Source: DASZZZ01 sp036260375
Lineage (GTDB): Bacteria; Actinomycetota; CADDZG01; WHSQ01
Reading direction: 5' to 3'
Length of the DNA: 64,000 nt
Assembly (NCBI GenBank): GCA_036260375.1
Contig: DASZZZ010000044.1
Coordinates: forward strand, 1-64,000
The notes under the pieces are model-generated. The model ran no database searches, was not told where the DNA came from, and saw only the letters and a program-made list of their open reading frames with translations. The translations under genes were made by a program, and so were the position numbers. This document shows positions 34,313 through 42,372 of the stretch, one piece after another (position 1 is the first letter of the stretch; every line of letters starts with the position of its first letter).

Positions 34313-34543
34313 GTGCAGGCATACGTGTTCGTCTCGACGACGAATCCCGGCCCCCGGGATGCGTGCCGGGCAATCCGGGGTCTCGAGGGCGTCGTGCGAG
34401 CAGACGCATTGTTCGGGGGACCCCCGGTCGTCGCGCTCGTCGAAGGCCTCGACCTCGAGACGCTCGATCGAGTGATCGACGCGATCGTGGACCTTCCGCA
34501 GGTGACCGACACCGAGACGCATGTCGTTCGCGCAATCGAATAG
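34313..34543 (+). CDS. Stand-alone Lrp/AsnC ligand-binding-domain protein
   Basis: The 76-residue protein matches the RAM (AsnC_trans_reg) ligand-binding fold without a DNA-binding domain: VQAYVFVSTTNPG, then ACRAIRGLEGVVRADALFGGPPVVALVEGLDLETLDRVIDAIVDLPQVTDTETHVV. Free-standing RAM proteins may bind amino acids or interact with full-length Lrp proteins. The GTG at 34313 has an exact AGGAGG 6 nt upstream, so I prefer it to the ATG at 34289. It is close behind the MFS gene and shares the less GC-biased composition of this module. Confidence 0.78.
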   Translation: MQAYVFVSTTNPGPRDACRAIRGLEGVVRADALFGGPPVVALVEGLDLETLDRVIDAIVDLPQVTDTETHVVRAIE

Positions 34544-34660
34544 CTCCCGCCGCGACCGCGCCGCCTCACGCGAGAACGACGATCATTCGAGCAGCGGCGC
34601 GAGCAACGTAGCCGGCTCGAGACGCGCCGGACCGGCCGACGACACGGGAGGTGCTCCGCG

Positions 34661-35089
34661 ATGGTGGACGTGAGTCACGAGACGACGCAGCAGACGCACG
34701 ACCGCCTCACGCGCGTGCTTGCGTCGGCGACGCTGACCCTCTACGACGAGCCGTACGCGTTCGAGGAGCACCCGGTCGACGACGCGCCCGTGCCGATCCG
34801 CGGCGCGTTGGCGGTCGTCGTGGACGACGACGTGGCCAGCGTTCTCGTGCCCGCGGGCGACGACGCCGCGGAGCGCTTCGGCATCGTGAAGGTGCACTTC
34901 CCGGACGGCGTCGACAACAGCGGCTTCGTCGGCTGGTTGGCGACGCACTTGAAGGCCGCCCTCGGGACGGGCGTCTTCGTGGTGTGCGGGTCGAACTCCG
35001 AGCGCGGCGGCATATACGACTACTGGGGCTTCCCATGGGAGCTGCGCGAGCCGGTCGTCGACGTCATCGCACGGCTGCGGGAACGCTGA
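34661..35089 (+). CDS. Conserved protein, DUF6196-like
   Basis: The 142-residue protein contains THDRLTRVLASATLTLYDEPYAFEEHP, then FPDGVDNSGFVGWLATHLKAALGTGVFVVCGSNSERGGIYDYWGFPWEL. I recall this ending (GTGVFVVCG...RGGIYDYWG) from proteins grouped as DUF6196, a family of unknown function. No signal peptide or membrane helix. ATG has GGAGGTGC upstream. It is alone, between the ArsR module and the convergent acetyltransferase gene. I cannot assign a role. Confidence 0.65.
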   Translation: MVDVSHETTQQTHDRLTRVLASATLTLYDEPYAFEEHPVDDAPVPIRGALAVVVDDDVASVLVPAGDDAAERFGIVKVHFPDGVDNSGFVGWLATHLKAALGTGVFVVCGSNSERGGIYDYWGFPWELREPVVDVIARLRER

Positions 35090-35176
35090 GCGCGCGCCGC
35101 GGCCTCGCGTCCGATCCGTGCGACGATGTCGGAGTGGGTCGCTCGCTCGTGACGGGCGCGCCGAAGCCGAGCTACG

Positions 35177-36301
35177 TCAGCGTCTCGATCCCGCGAACGA
35201 CCGTGCGCGGCGGATCACTGCGCGCGGGACGCGCCGGCCGACTGCGAGGCGCGCGCGGCGCCACAGGAACGGCAGGCGGACGAGGGGGTCGTGGCGCCGG
35301 CTGGTGGTGACGACCGCCCAGTCGAGCGTCACGTCGCCGTCGGCGAAGCGGTACTTGAAGGCCTGGTCCCCGGTGCCGAAGTCGAGGCGCCGGTCGCCCG
35401 CGTCGAAGGCATGCTCCAGCGCCGCGAGCAGCGTCACGAGCGACGGCTGCATCTCGGCCCACGCGGCGTCGTAGCCCCCGAGCCACCACGACAGCTCCTC
35501 GCCCGCGGCGACGAACACCTGCGAGCTGACGACGTCGTCGCCGACCTCCGTGGTCCACAGCCGCATGCGCCCCGACGGCACGAGCTCGTGCGCGACGTCG
35601 CGCAGCATCTCCTCGACGCCCGGCCTCATCACGTACGAGCCGCCGTGCGGGGCCCAGCGCGCCGCATGGAGAGCGACGAACGCGTCGAGGGCGCGCCGCG
35701 CGCCGCCGGCGTCGCGCGCCATCACGTAGCGAGCGCCGCGCTCCGCGAGCCGTCGCCGACGCAGCCCGAGCTTCTTGCGGAAGTTACGACTGTGGGCCGC
35801 GAACCACGCGTCGAACGAGCCGTCGATGCGCATGACCGGCGACGCCTTCGAGTACTCGACGCGGACGCGCGCCGGTCCGGGCCAGCGAGCCGCGAGCAAC
35901 GACGGCCACGGCGACGTCGCCGGGATGCCCTCGAGCACGATCGCGTGGGGCTGCGGGCGGGTGCGCGCGAGCGCCGGCGCGAGCGCGCGCGCGACGTCGT
36001 CCTCGCGGCCCGCGCCCGCGACGAGGTCGACGCGCGCCGACGTGCCGGCCCCGAGGATCCGAAGGCGTGTCGCGCCGCGCAGGCGCCGGTCGGCGAACAA
36101 CGGCGCCACGCCGACGACCTCGTCGCCGTCGAGCGCGACGACGACGCGCAGATCGCAGCGCGCCGGCGCGACACGGCGCCACCACGCCAGCATCCACGCC
36201 GGCGAGCAGTACGGGTTCGACGCCGCGACCGCGAGGGCGTCCCAACCCGCGGCGTAGCGTCGCGCGGCGCCCTCGTCGGTGACCACGACGGCGCGCGTCA
36301 C
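35177..36301 (-). CDS. CelD/BcsL-family GNAT acetyltransferase
   Basis: The 374-residue protein matches the CelD/BcsL (FemAB-like GNAT) group: SNPYCSPAWMLAWWRRVAP, VVVALDGDEVVGVAPLFAD at the N-terminus, FRKKLGLRRRRLAERGA in the middle, and LSWWLGGYDAAWAEMQPS...DFGTGDQAFKYRFAD near the C-terminus. Members are found in cellulose and other exopolysaccharide loci and are thought to acylate polymers or their precursors. Here it follows two GH26 genes on the same strand, so acetylation of the same glycan is a reasonable inference. Start GTG at 36301. Confidence 0.82.
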   Translation of the reverse strand: MTRAVVVTDEGAARRYAAGWDALAVAASNPYCSPAWMLAWWRRVAPARCDLRVVVALDGDEVVGVAPLFADRRLRGATRLRILGAGTSARVDLVAGAGREDDVARALAPALARTRPQPHAIVLEGIPATSPWPSLLAARWPGPARVRVEYSKASPVMRIDGSFDAWFAAHSRNFRKKLGLRRRRLAERGARYVMARDAGGARRALDAFVALHAARWAPHGGSYVMRPGVEEMLRDVAHELVPSGRMRLWTTEVGDDVVSSQVFVAAGEELSWWLGGYDAAWAEMQPSLVTLLAALEHAFDAGDRRLDFGTGDQAFKYRFADGDVTLDWAVVTTSRRHDPLVRLPFLWRRARLAVGRRVPRAVIRRARSFAGSRR

Positions 36302-36427
36302 GGGTGCGTCCCGGGCGCGCGCTCGGACGTCTTCGCTACCGCGACCGTCATCGAGGACGGTCGACCGCGCGCCGAGGGCCGGACGCCGGGCGCGCCCGCG
36401 AACCGGCGTGAGGCAACGGCGGCACGA

Positions 36428-37591
36428 TCAGTCGGTGGCGTCGCTCTGCAGCGTCGGCGACGGCGTCGCGGCCGCCACCGCGGCCGGCGCCGACAGCATC
36501 TCGGGGCGCGACACGGCGGCGCGAAACGCCGCCAGCGCCTCGGGCGACGAGTCGATGCGCCAGTCGCGCACGTCGGAGTCGCGCTTGTCGTACCAGATGA
36601 CCGCCTTGATCTTCGGGTAGCGCGTCAGCAGAGTGTCGAACGACTGTTGTATCCACGACGGCTTGTCGCCGCCGACCTCGGGGGCCGCGACCTCGGTCAG
36701 CGCGATCGGCTTCTTGTACTCGGCGAGATCGGCGTAACGGTCGGCGTAGACCTCGTCGAACGTCTTCCACGTCGAGAAGTCGCTCGCGTCGCCCCAGTTG
36801 AACCCGCTGATGCCGATCCAGTCGACGTAGTGCCCGCCGGGCCAGTAGTTCGTGATCGCGTTCTCGGGGGTGTCGGGCACCGAGAGGTGGTTCACGCTCC
36901 ACACCCACGTCGCGTTCGTCGCGCCGACGCCCTCGAAGACGTCGTGCACGTGGCGCCACGCGGCGACGAAGTCGGCCGGCGTGTTGCCGTTGACGAGCCC
37001 GCCCCACGGGTACCAGAAACCGTCCATCTCGTGGAACGGCCGCATCATCACCGGCCCCCCGAACTCGCGCACCGCGAGCGCGTACTGGACGATGTAGCCG
37101 TCGAAGTCGCCCTCGGCGATGCGCGCGAGCGCGTAGCGCGGCTGGTCGACGACGAGGTCGCCGAACTGCTCGGGTGGCTCCCACGGCTCCCACGTCACCA
37201 TGGGGACGATGTCGTGCTCGCGCAGGTAGCGCGCGCTGCGAAGGTCGAACAGCGCCTGGCCGTGCCACTCCTGGTACCACATCATGATCGACGGCCACAG
37301 CCCGACGTCGTCGTGGACGCCCGCGACCTTGCGCAGGTCGTACGGCGCGCCGAAGCGGAAGATGCCCCAGTAGGCCTGACCGTCGGGCGGCGCGGTGACG
37401 CGGTCCGCGAGCGGCTCGTCCTCGTCGTCCGGCTCCTGCGCCTCGCCCGGGTCGTCCGGCCGCGCACGCAAATCGCGGTCGGCATCGCGCGCCTGCGCGG
37501 CGCGCTCGGAGCGCTGCAGGACGATCGATAACCCGGCCCCCGCGGCGAGGACCGTGAGCACCGCTATGACCGTTAAGACCTTTTTGAGCAT
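36428..37591 (-). CDS. Membrane-anchored GH26-type glycosidase (beta-mannanase family)
   Basis: The 387-residue protein starts with an uncleaved-type hydrophobic segment (about 5-25), then an acidic linker, then a GH26 barrel (about 70-360). The catalytic residues are visible: acid/base Glu in MRPFHEMDGFWYPWG and nucleophile Glu in IALTEVAAPE. Family members hydrolyse beta-mannans or related beta-glucans; the exact substrate is not fixed. It lies outside the membrane. Next to a cellulose-synthase-like enzyme, a role in trimming or releasing the cell's own glycan is more likely than feeding. ATG at 37591. A hairpin separates it from the upstream GH26 gene. Confidence 0.85.
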   Translation of the reverse strand: MLKKVLTVIAVLTVLAAGAGLSIVLQRSERAAQARDADRDLRARPDDPGEAQEPDDEDEPLADRVTAPPDGQAYWGIFRFGAPYDLRKVAGVHDDVGLWPSIMMWYQEWHGQALFDLRSARYLREHDIVPMVTWEPWEPPEQFGDLVVDQPRYALARIAEGDFDGYIVQYALAVREFGGPVMMRPFHEMDGFWYPWGGLVNGNTPADFVAAWRHVHDVFEGVGATNATWVWSVNHLSVPDTPENAITNYWPGGHYVDWIGISGFNWGDASDFSTWKTFDEVYADRYADLAEYKKPIALTEVAAPEVGGDKPSWIQQSFDTLLTRYPKIKAVIWYDKRDSDVRDWRIDSSPEALAAFRAAVSRPEMLSAPAAVAAATPSPTLQSDATD

Positions 37592-37660
37592 CGGAGTCCC
37601 GTGGGCGCGGGAACGGAAGGCACGCGTCCACAGCCTTCCCTGACGACGTTCAGTCTGTCA

Positions 37661-37695
37661 GAAACCGCGGTTAAGTGAAGGCGTTCCGCGGTTTC
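37661..37695 (-). terminator. Perfect 10-bp hairpin between the two GH26 genes
   Basis: GAAACCGCGG and CCGCGGTTTC pair perfectly around a 15-nt loop, 6 nt after the stop of the upstream GH26 gene (minus strand). A typical place for transcription termination or mRNA protection. There is no long T-run. Confidence 0.5.
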
Positions 37696-37700
37696 GCAGG

Positions 37701-39002
37701 CTAGCGAGCGAGCTCGACCCACTGCGACGCGGTCGTCGCGTGACCGGCGGGGTCGATCGCGTGGATGTCGAAGCGATAGCGACCCTCGGGCGCGAGCCGG
37801 CCCGAGCCGGTGCGGCCGTGCCACCGCTGCTCGCGCAGCACCGGAGACGTCCACTGGGCGCCGCGCAGAGTGCGGACGAGCCGGCCACTCGACGAGCGCA
37901 CCTCGACCGTCACCTGTGCGGGCTCGGAGCTCTCGTAGGTCACGCGTACGACGTCGCCGGAGTCTGCGCCGAGGCCGGCCACGCGCGGTGCGTCGGCGTC
38001 GGCGACCCGCAGGAAATGCGGCGCGTTCGCCATGTCGACGAACTTGCGATGCGCCGAGGCAGACGAGTTCGTGCGCCAGTCGCCGCCGACGTGGAAGTAG
38101 ACGAGCGCCTTGATCGCCGGCATGTTGACCGAGACCTGCGTCCACATCGACGCGATCCACCGGTACTTGTAGCCGCCCGACTCGACCGAAGCGGTCTCGG
38201 CGATCATGATCGGCTTGCGACCCGCGTAGTAGTCGTAGATCTCCTGGAAGACGGAGCGGAAGCTGCGCCACGACGACCACGACTTCGACTCGCCGAAGTT
38301 GTAGCCGTCGGGACCGATCCAGTCGACGTACGCGTCGCCCGGGTAGTACGCGCTCCAGTGGTTCCACGACTCGTTCGGGATGCTCTCGTGGTTGGGCGAC
38401 CACACCCACACGACGTTGGTCGCGCCCTCGGCCTCGAAGATGTCGTGGATGTGACGGTAGGCGGCGACGTACTTCGCGGGCCCGTTGTGCGTGCCGGCGT
38501 CGTTGTTGGCGGCGCCGCTCCACGGGTACCAGTTGCCGTTCATCTCGTGGCCCCAGCGCATGAACACCGGCGCGCCGAGGTTCCTGAGGCCGCGCGCACG
38601 GGCGCGGATCGTCGAGTCGTACATGCCGCTGTCGATCTGGCGCAGCGTCGTGCCCCACGCCTCCCACGTCACGAGCGGGATGCGCCCGTTCTGGACGTCC
38701 CACTGCTCGAGCCCGCTCGGGAACGTGTTCGTCCAGCTGTAGTAGTGCTGGTTGACGTCGAGCCTGCGGCCGAGCGACGACTCGAACGCGCGCACCTCGT
38801 TCTGCGCGTCGGTGTTGTTCGTCCAGCGCGCGTCGGGGTCGACGTAGGCGCCGAGCAGCGCGCCGCTGGACGGCACGAGGTTGCGGTCGAGGGAGGCGGC
38901 GGCGTGAGCGGGCCTCGGGGCGGCCGCCAGGAGCAGGGTCGAGACGACGGCGGCGGTCATCGCCAGCCCGACGACGCGACGCGTAAGCCCTGCGCGGGTC
39001 AC
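37701..39002 (-). CDS. Secreted GH26-type glycosidase with C-terminal Ig-like domain, riboswitch-controlled
   Basis: The 433-residue protein has a signal peptide (about 1-35, ending PAHAAA) and a GH26 barrel (about 45-335) with acid/base Glu in FMRWGHEMNGNWYPWSG and nucleophile Glu in IMIAETASVE. A C-terminal FlgD/Ig-like beta domain (about 345-433, VRTLRGAQWTSPVLREQRWHGRTGSGR) may bind glycan or the surface. It is the secreted partner of the anchored GH26 downstream. Start GTG at 39002 with AGGAGGTGGG before it. That site can pair with an upstream AGAAGGTGGG-complement, and a c-di-GMP-I riboswitch lies in the leader, so translation should respond to c-di-GMP. Confidence 0.9.
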   Translation of the reverse strand: MTRAGLTRRVVGLAMTAAVVSTLLLAAAPRPAHAAASLDRNLVPSSGALLGAYVDPDARWTNNTDAQNEVRAFESSLGRRLDVNQHYYSWTNTFPSGLEQWDVQNGRIPLVTWEAWGTTLRQIDSGMYDSTIRARARGLRNLGAPVFMRWGHEMNGNWYPWSGAANNDAGTHNGPAKYVAAYRHIHDIFEAEGATNVVWVWSPNHESIPNESWNHWSAYYPGDAYVDWIGPDGYNFGESKSWSSWRSFRSVFQEIYDYYAGRKPIMIAETASVESGGYKYRWIASMWTQVSVNMPAIKALVYFHVGGDWRTNSSASAHRKFVDMANAPHFLRVADADAPRVAGLGADSGDVVRVTYESSEPAQVTVEVRSSSGRLVRTLRGAQWTSPVLREQRWHGRTGSGRLAPEGRYRFDIHAIDPAGHATTASQWVELAR

Positions 39003-39005
39003 TGT

Positions 39006-39044
39006 CCCACCTCCTGTGGTCGTTCCTGCGAACGAGAAGGTGGG
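39006..39044 (-). promoter_or_regulatory. Shine-Dalgarno-hiding hairpin (riboswitch expression platform)
   Basis: On the minus strand CCCACCTTCT (39044-39035) can pair with AGGAGGTGGG (39015-39006), the ribosome binding site of the GH26 gene, with only one G-U pair. An inner hairpin TCGTTC/GAACGA (39020-39035) fits within the loop. A competing hairpin, GGTGCG/CGCACC, just upstream shares bases with stem P1 of the aptamer. Whether ligand turns translation on or off cannot be decided by eye. Confidence 0.6.
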
Positions 39045-39060
39045 GGCCGCGGTGCGGACC

Positions 39061-39145
39061 GCACCTGTTCGGTAGCTCGGCCGCCCGTTCTGGGCCCGGA
39101 GCTTTGCGTCCCCGCCTCCCGGCGGGTTTGCCCGTTCGTAGGCGC
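39061..39145 (-). promoter_or_regulatory. Cyclic-di-GMP-I (GEMM) riboswitch aptamer
   Basis: On the minus strand the leader holds the hallmark blocks of class I c-di-GMP aptamers in the right order: ACGGGCAAACC, a P2 stem CGCC/GGCG closed by a GGGA (GNRA) loop, then GGGGACGCAAAGC. A receptor-containing P3 arm (CCGGGCCCAGAACGG) and GAGCTACCG follow. P1 is GCGCCT (39145-39140) with AGGTGC (39066-39061). Length (85 nt), GNRA loop and tetraloop-receptor arm agree with the known fold. It sits about 60 nt upstream of a secreted GH26 glycosidase. Confidence 0.88.
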
Positions 39146-39250
39146 TGCTTCGGTTGTCTGGCCTAGGTATCGACGTGGCGCGACGAGGGCTTTAGGCGAT
39201 TCTCGGGCGGTGGGGCGGCGGGCGGGCCTGGTACCCTGGTCGGGCTCCAT

Positions 39251-39326
39251 GGCGGCCGTAGCTCAGCATGGTTAGAGCACCTGGTTGTGGTCCAGGATGT
39301 CGCCGGTTCGAATCCGGTCGGTCGCC
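39251..39326 (+). tRNA. tRNA-His (GTG anticodon)
   Basis: The cloverleaf is complete: acceptor with the extra G-1 paired to C73 typical of tRNA-His, D-arm GCTCAGCATGGTTAGAGC, anticodon arm CCTGG-TTGTGGT-CCAGG, and T-arm with TTCGAAT loop. CCA is not encoded. Confidence 0.95.
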
Positions 39327-39380
39327 CTCGGGTTGGGTCTCGGTGTCGGGCCGCGTCGCCGCTTCGGTAGACTGCCCGAC

Positions 39381-39453
39381 GGGTCGCTAGCTCAATTGGC
39401 AGAGCAACGGACTCTTAATCCGTAGGTTCAGGGTTCGATTCCCTGGCGACCCA
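39381..39453 (+). tRNA. tRNA-Lys (CTT anticodon)
   Basis: Acceptor GGGTCGC/GCGACCC, D-arm GCTCAATTGGCAGAGC, anticodon arm ACGGA-CTCTTAA-TCCGT, T-arm CAGGG-TTCGATT-CCCTG, discriminator A. CCA is not encoded. The A+T-richer defence island begins directly after it. Confidence 0.95.
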
Positions 39454-39757
39454 CGCTCGTTTCCCCAGGTCACGCGCGAAATCCGGGTTTTTGTCACACC
39501 CCGGCCGTTGGCGTGAAGTCCGCGATAAGTCCGCAGGACGGCGGCGCGATTTCACCGGAGGGTGGGATGGCGATCATTAGGAAGGTCCCTCGGGCAACCC
39601 AAGGAGCGTAAGAAACGCCACGCGTGGAAGCTTCGCTCTCGCGATCTCGGCTGCGTCGAGTGAAGGAGCGGGCCCAACGTGGCGTCGTCAGGATTGGTCG
39701 CCCAGTGGACCGGACGGGGACCAGCAAGTCTCGCCCTGTAACAGAGTGCGCCCTCGG
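39454..39757. other. Gene-free interval after tRNA-Lys
   Basis: I see no convincing gene. Short frames such as one starting ATG at about 39568 stop within 15 codons. The stretch may be the remnant of an integration end (it contains AAGTCCGCGATAAGTCCGCAG, a repeated AAGTCCGC), but no integrase can be read. Confidence 0.3.
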
Positions 39758-40063
39758 TCAGCGTCCGTGACGAAAGATGTTGTGCGCCTGGAATGGGCTT
39801 ACGTCAGGTTGAGGCATGCCCCCCACCTTCTCGAAAGCGGGACCGAGACGAGACTCGAAGAAGCGATCGAAGTCTTCCTGGGACTCCCACACGTCGACGA
39901 CCGTCCAGCCTCCATCGGGTCGCGCCCCGGCTACGTGACTGACGATCCCCTGCGGCCAGCTCGAACCCGAATCATCGTGCAACGGGAGGCCCAACTCCAC
40001 CATGATCGCCTCGTACTTGTCTGCGCCGATGCCGTCAAACTGCATCACAAGGCCAACAGCCAT
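39758..40063 (-). CDS. ABM-like dimeric alpha/beta-barrel protein
   Basis: The 101-residue protein has the ferredoxin-like dimeric barrel pattern of antibiotic-biosynthesis-monooxygenase-type proteins: MAVGLVMQFDGIGADKYEAIM, then GARPDGGWTVVDVWESQEDFDRFFESRLGPAFEKVG. Many members are small stand-alone proteins of unclear function, so the ABM name indicates fold only. The ATG at 40063 has GGAGGA upstream. It is the first gene inside the island; no partner gene is adjacent. Confidence 0.7.
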   Translation of the reverse strand: MAVGLVMQFDGIGADKYEAIMVELGLPLHDDSGSSWPQGIVSHVAGARPDGGWTVVDVWESQEDFDRFFESRLGPAFEKVGGMPQPDVSPFQAHNIFRHGR

Positions 40064-40718
40064 AGTGTCCTCCTCTCGAACATACACACCGCCGCGTCCC
40101 ACCACGTTGCGGAGAATCACCTCTCAGCCAGACTATGAGCTGGTCCGACTGGCCGCAACGTGCTTGAGCCCGCATGGTCTGTCGGCACTCGAGAGAACGG
40201 AGTCCGGGTAATGGATAGCGCCCATCCCGCGTCCACACTGCCGAGAGGTTGTGGCCACCCGCCAACGATGGTGGGCCCGGGTAAGAGGGATTTGATCCCA
40301 CAAGAAACCGCGAAAACAACGGGAACCATTGTGAAGCGATGCTCACAGACGAGTAATGAAACGGGTGGTCAGACCCATCCTTCGCCTGATGCTGAATGCA
40401 GCGCTCGTCAACGGCGGCCTCGCAACCGCTTTGCCGACGACTCGCCGTCTCAGATATCCATCCTGGATGCCGCGTGGGAGAAGTCCCCTGGGGTGATCGG
40501 GGTAGGCAGCCAGGGCGGATGGCGGTTCGATCAACCTTGAGGCCGTTCCGACCGCGTCTCATCAAGCTGTTCCCGAAGCTCTGCTCAAGAGTACGTGGGG
40601 GCCTCTGGCTGCAAGCGTCCTCTCACTCTCGGAGAGAGGACATCGAGCTGAGGGCCCTATCCCCCGCCGCCACTGTGTGCTCGTATGGAGACAGTTGATA
40701 GGTATTTCGACCACACGC
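40064..40718. other. Interval without recognisable genes
   Basis: Several open frames cross this stretch on both strands (for example 40035-40565 minus, 40160-40540 plus), but none shows domain-like sequence, a good ribosome binding site or consistent codon bias. It may contain decayed genes. I found no hairpin that clearly ends the CBASS operon. Confidence 0.3.
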
Positions 40719-41903
40719 TTATCGCAATACGCACGACACGCGGTAGGAGTCCCGGTCAACCGTTGCCTCATGCATTACGACCGGACCGACACTGGCCAGA
40801 TGCCACCCAAGGAGGGCCGCAAAGGGCCATGGCGAGGCGAGATACAGGCGGGTTTCTTCAGGCGCGTACTTGTGCTTCGCCTCCCGGATCTCCTTTGCGA
40901 TGCCGGCAGCGGCTGAATTTGCTTTCCGTGGGTCAAGAGACAGCTTGTCTGGTCCACCGGGCGGGCGAAAGTGAAGTTCGGCTCGAGCAAGGCCTCCCGC
41001 GGAAGCTCTTGCTGCATTAGTGACCTCGGCGGTGATGTGAACCATCACAACCATGTCTCCGTCGGGATCCGTTCCGGCATGGCTTGAGCAATCCCATCCC
41101 TCGAGATTGCCTGCCTCCCTCGCTGTTTCCCAAACGTCATCGTGATGGCGCATACGAAGGTTCCACCGCGTTGTCTCTCGGAAGGCGTGACCGAGTGCGA
41201 GGGCGGCCGACAAATGGGCCGTTCCCTCAATCTCCAGACTGCGCTGACGTGCACTGGCGGCTAATTGAACTGTGTGTAAGGCTTGTTGCAGATCGGTGAA
41301 TCCTGGCTGAATCTCATCATCCCAGATAGCAATGTCGTAGGCGTCAGGATCATGGACCAGTGGAGGAGACAAGCTGAGGTGCAGCAAGGAAGTGTCCTCG
41401 GCAGGAACCTTGTCGCGCGTTTCTATCCTGACTGTCACGCTTCCCTCGCGCCACTCGGAGTAGAGGTATGAAATCAGAATTGCGTTCGATGCAGCGCGCA
41501 ACCCATTTGAGAGTTCATTCTCATCGATGGCGGATCCGAGCGTCGAACCAATGTCGATACCCGTTGCGTTGAAAACCGCTGCTTTTCCGGCCTCGACCCC
41601 GTATCCACGAAAAATCGCTCCGTTGAAAAATGGCGCGCTGTGGGACCTTCTTTCATCCATAGCGCGCAACTCGATCTTCGGTATGAACCAGGAATCCTGG
41701 ATTGCGGCGGGTGTTAGGTAGAGAGCGAATCCAGACGCCTCCTCCAGTATCGCTCGGCGAACCAAGGCTTCGTTGTAGCCACCCCACCGCATCTGACGGC
41801 GGTCCCGCCACACGGGCACCCCTCTAAACCTCAGGAGACCGTCAACATCGTCGACCTCAGCCATGTCATCCCATGAGTAGCTAAGAAACAGGGGCCTAGC
41901 CAA
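40719..41903 (-). CDS. CBASS effector: TIR-SAVED protein
   Basis: The 394-residue protein has an N-terminal TIR domain (about 1-130): LFLSYSWDD at the start, GVPVWRDRRQMRWG, and SGFALYLTPAAIQDSWFIPKIELRAM, in which the Glu of KIEL matches the catalytic TIR glutamate. The C-terminal SAVED domain (about 170-394) includes HLSAALALGHAF, MVVMVHITAEV and YASPWPFAALLGWHLAS-like motifs. SAVED binds the cyclic nucleotide made by the CD-NTase; TIR then degrades NAD+, killing the infected cell. Start TTG at 41903 overlaps the JAB stop by 8 nt. Last gene of the operon. Confidence 0.88.
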   Translation of the reverse strand: MARPLFLSYSWDDMAEVDDVDGLLRFRGVPVWRDRRQMRWGGYNEALVRRAILEEASGFALYLTPAAIQDSWFIPKIELRAMDERRSHSAPFFNGAIFRGYGVEAGKAAVFNATGIDIGSTLGSAIDENELSNGLRAASNAILISYLYSEWREGSVTVRIETRDKVPAEDTSLLHLSLSPPLVHDPDAYDIAIWDDEIQPGFTDLQQALHTVQLAASARQRSLEIEGTAHLSAALALGHAFRETTRWNLRMRHHDDVWETAREAGNLEGWDCSSHAGTDPDGDMVVMVHITAEVTNAARASAGGLARAELHFRPPGGPDKLSLDPRKANSAAAGIAKEIREAKHKYAPEETRLYLASPWPFAALLGWHLASVGPVVMHEATVDRDSYRVSCVLR

Positions 41904-42372
41904 TTAGGCTTCCCTCAACCAAGAACATCGATAACTGAACCGCGTCGGCCCTAATAAGCCACGGCCACATGATCGGAACGTCCCACTGATCGGAATCAGC
42001 GGTCACGATGATTGATGCGAATCTCGTGAAGTCCAACGATGGATCACTCAGAATCATTAGGTAGGTCGACAAGTCTCGGGGACTAGGGAGGGGACTCGCG
42101 TTCGTGTGCGTATGCCACTCTCCAATCCAAACGCTTCCATCCTCTTCGTATGCGATATCACCGAGTCCTTGAGCGTGCTTCAAGTCTCTAAGAAACCAGC
42201 GTCTCTCGCGACGAGCTGTCGGTCCTGGATCACCGGCTCGTGTCACTTCCATCACCTGCTGTGATTCATGGTCATGTCCAAGCAAGATTCCTCCTGTTTC
42301 AAGTCCGTCTACCGACACACGTGACTCGGCAAGAATCACATTGAGGGCCTCGGAGGAAAGGCGAAATCTCAC
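41896..42372 (-). CDS. CBASS JAB/MPN metallopeptidase (Cap3-like)
   Basis: The 158-residue protein carries the JAMM metal site: Glu in GLETGGILLG, then WHTHTNASPLPSPRDL, giving H-x-H-x7-S-x2-D with the zinc-binding His, His and Asp. In type II CBASS the Cap3 peptidase removes the CD-NTase from its conjugates and tempers the system. Start GTG at 42372 overlaps the E1 stop as GTGA. A TTG at 42393 in the same frame is less likely. Its stop overlaps the TIR-SAVED start. Confidence 0.87.
   Translation of the reverse strand: MRFRLSSEALNVILAESRVSVDGLETGGILLGHDHESQQVMEVTRAGDPGPTARRERRWFLRDLKHAQGLGDIAYEEDGSVWIGEWHTHTNASPLPSPRDLSTYLMILSDPSLDFTRFASIIVTADSDQWDVPIMWPWLIRADAVQLSMFLVEGSLIG

Noticed and set aside
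39454..39757. Integrase remnant after tRNA-Lys
   Set aside because: Short basic peptides can be read in different frames, but no integrase motif is visible.
40035..40565. 176-codon minus-strand frame between the ABM gene and the effector
   Set aside because: It overlaps the ABM gene in another frame, shows no domain and has mixed codon use.
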